This document shows positions 7,480 through 7,701 of a stretch of DNA of 7,701 nt, piece after piece. The notes beneath the pieces are model-generated. The model was not told the origin of the DNA and searched no databases. It worked only from the letters and a program-made list of their open reading frames with translations. The translations under genes and the position numbers were made by a program. Position 1 is the first letter of the stretch; each line of letters opens with the position of its first letter. The stretch is taken from assembly GCA_014190175.1 (NCBI GenBank), contig BJFZ01000044.1:2661-10361 (forward strand), in the 5' to 3' direction. The DNA comes from Actinomycetes bacterium. Its GTDB lineage: Bacteria; Actinomycetota; Actinomycetes; Nanopelagicales; Nanopelagicaceae.

Positions 7480-7503
7480 CTAAATAAGCCTAAGTGAGCC
7501 CAA
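7474..7503. repeat. Three tandem 10-bp direct repeats between whiB and the glycosyltransferase gene
   Basis: Plus-strand units are GTGAGCCTAA (7474-7483), ATAAGCCTAA (7484-7493) and GTGAGCCCAA (7494-7503). The shared core is AGCC.AA, and the first and third units differ at one base. The 10-bp spacing puts the copies on about the same face of the helix. The array begins 2 bp past the whiB stop codon and overlaps the outer arm of the hairpin. An inverted copy of GTGAGC lies at 7446-7451. It is a candidate regulator site or slippage product. Confidence 0.7.
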
Positions 7504-7505
7504 GA

Positions 7506-7701
7506 TTAAGCTGGACGTCGCTTCAGTCGGCGTCTTTCCCGCTCGGATAGACCGCCCCAGATCCCAAAACGCTCATCATGCGCGAGGGCGTATTCAAGGC
7601 ATTCGGTACGCACCTCACAGGAGAGGCACACCCGCTTTGCTTCACGGGTTGAGCCGCCTTTTTCCGGAAAGAAAGCTTCTGGATCAGTCTCGGCGCAAAG
7701 T
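7506..7701 (-). CDS. whiB: WhiB-family iron-sulfur transcriptional regulator (5' end cut off by window edge)
   Basis: The C-terminal 64 residues of a Wbl protein; the start lies beyond position 7701. All four cluster-ligating cysteines are visible: C2 (numbering from the first full codon), then C25, C28 and C34 in a CLSC...C arrangement, followed by the signature turn GIWGGLSERERRRLKR (46-61) and a basic DNA-contacting tail. FFPEKGG (10-16) is also typical. Wbl proteins bind a [4Fe-4S] cluster and act with sigma factors or partners such as WhiA in cell division, development or redox responses. Position beside this cluster matches WhiB/WhiB2 (WhmD) of Streptomyces and mycobacteria, so the orthologue assignment is likely but rests on synteny. 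The gene is richer in GC than the mannose genes downstream. It may be expressed separately from the following genes, which have their own leader. Confidence 0.95.
   Translation of the reverse strand, partial: LCAETDPEAFFPEKGGSTREAKRVCLSCEVRTECLEYALAHDERFGIWGGLSERERRRLKRRPA

Noticed and set aside
1..7701. Mobile element, CRISPR array, tRNA or defence system
   Set aside because: No transposase, integrase, spaced repeat array, cloverleaf or defence domain was seen on either strand; every long stretch is accounted for by conserved housekeeping-type genes.

Overview
The window is a compact, single-direction block of genes, all on the minus strand, so it reads from position 7701 down to 1. The gene order (whiB, large membrane glycosyltransferase, DUF5719 protein, DUF3499 protein, phosphomannomutase, Trm112-like zinc protein, mannose-6-phosphate isomerase) is a conserved actinobacterial neighbourhood. 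WhiB and DUF3499 families are essentially actinobacterial. The base composition is low for that phylum: most lines are roughly 30-45% GC by eye. That, with the very short intergenic gaps, suggests a streamlined low-GC actinomycete such as the freshwater Nanopelagicales (acI) type. The lineage is an inference; the phylum is well supported. TGG reads as Trp and TGA/TAA as stops, so the standard bacterial code applies.

Layout in transcription order. Positions 7701-7506 hold the C-terminal 64 residues of a WhiB iron-sulfur regulator, cut by the window edge. Positions 7505-7427 are a non-coding leader carrying three 10-bp direct repeats, a bulged hairpin and a strong ribosome binding site. Positions 7426-4334 encode a 1030-residue protein with an N-terminal GT2 glycosyltransferase domain, a polytopic membrane region and an extracytoplasmic C-terminal domain. 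Positions 4337-3012 encode a membrane-anchored DUF5719 protein that overlaps the previous gene by ATGA. Positions 2949-2572 encode a DUF3499 protein, 2567-1188 the phosphomannomutase (ManB/PMM), 1146-985 a 53-residue Trm112/YcaR-like zinc protein, and 967-1 the first 322 residues of mannose-6-phosphate isomerase (ManA), cut by the left edge.

Taken together, ManA interconverts fructose-6-P and mannose-6-P and ManB converts mannose-6-P to mannose-1-P. This feeds GDP-mannose and the mannosylated envelope polymers or lipids. The GT2/membrane protein and its coupled DUF5719 partner plausibly use such activated sugars at the membrane. The link between the two halves of the cluster is inferred from gene order, not shown by the sequence.

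The region is mostly an ordinary, well conserved cluster and I do not see an obvious new defence, mobile or secretion system. There is no tRNA, rRNA, CRISPR or insertion sequence, and no gene-free stretch over 300 bases; the longest gap is 79 bp. The most noteworthy points are the phased repeats and hairpin in front of the glycosyltransferase, the GT2 plus GT-C/YfhO-like fusion with a GC change between its halves, and the absence of the SIS-domain sugar isomerase gene usually found between the Trm112-like gene and manA.
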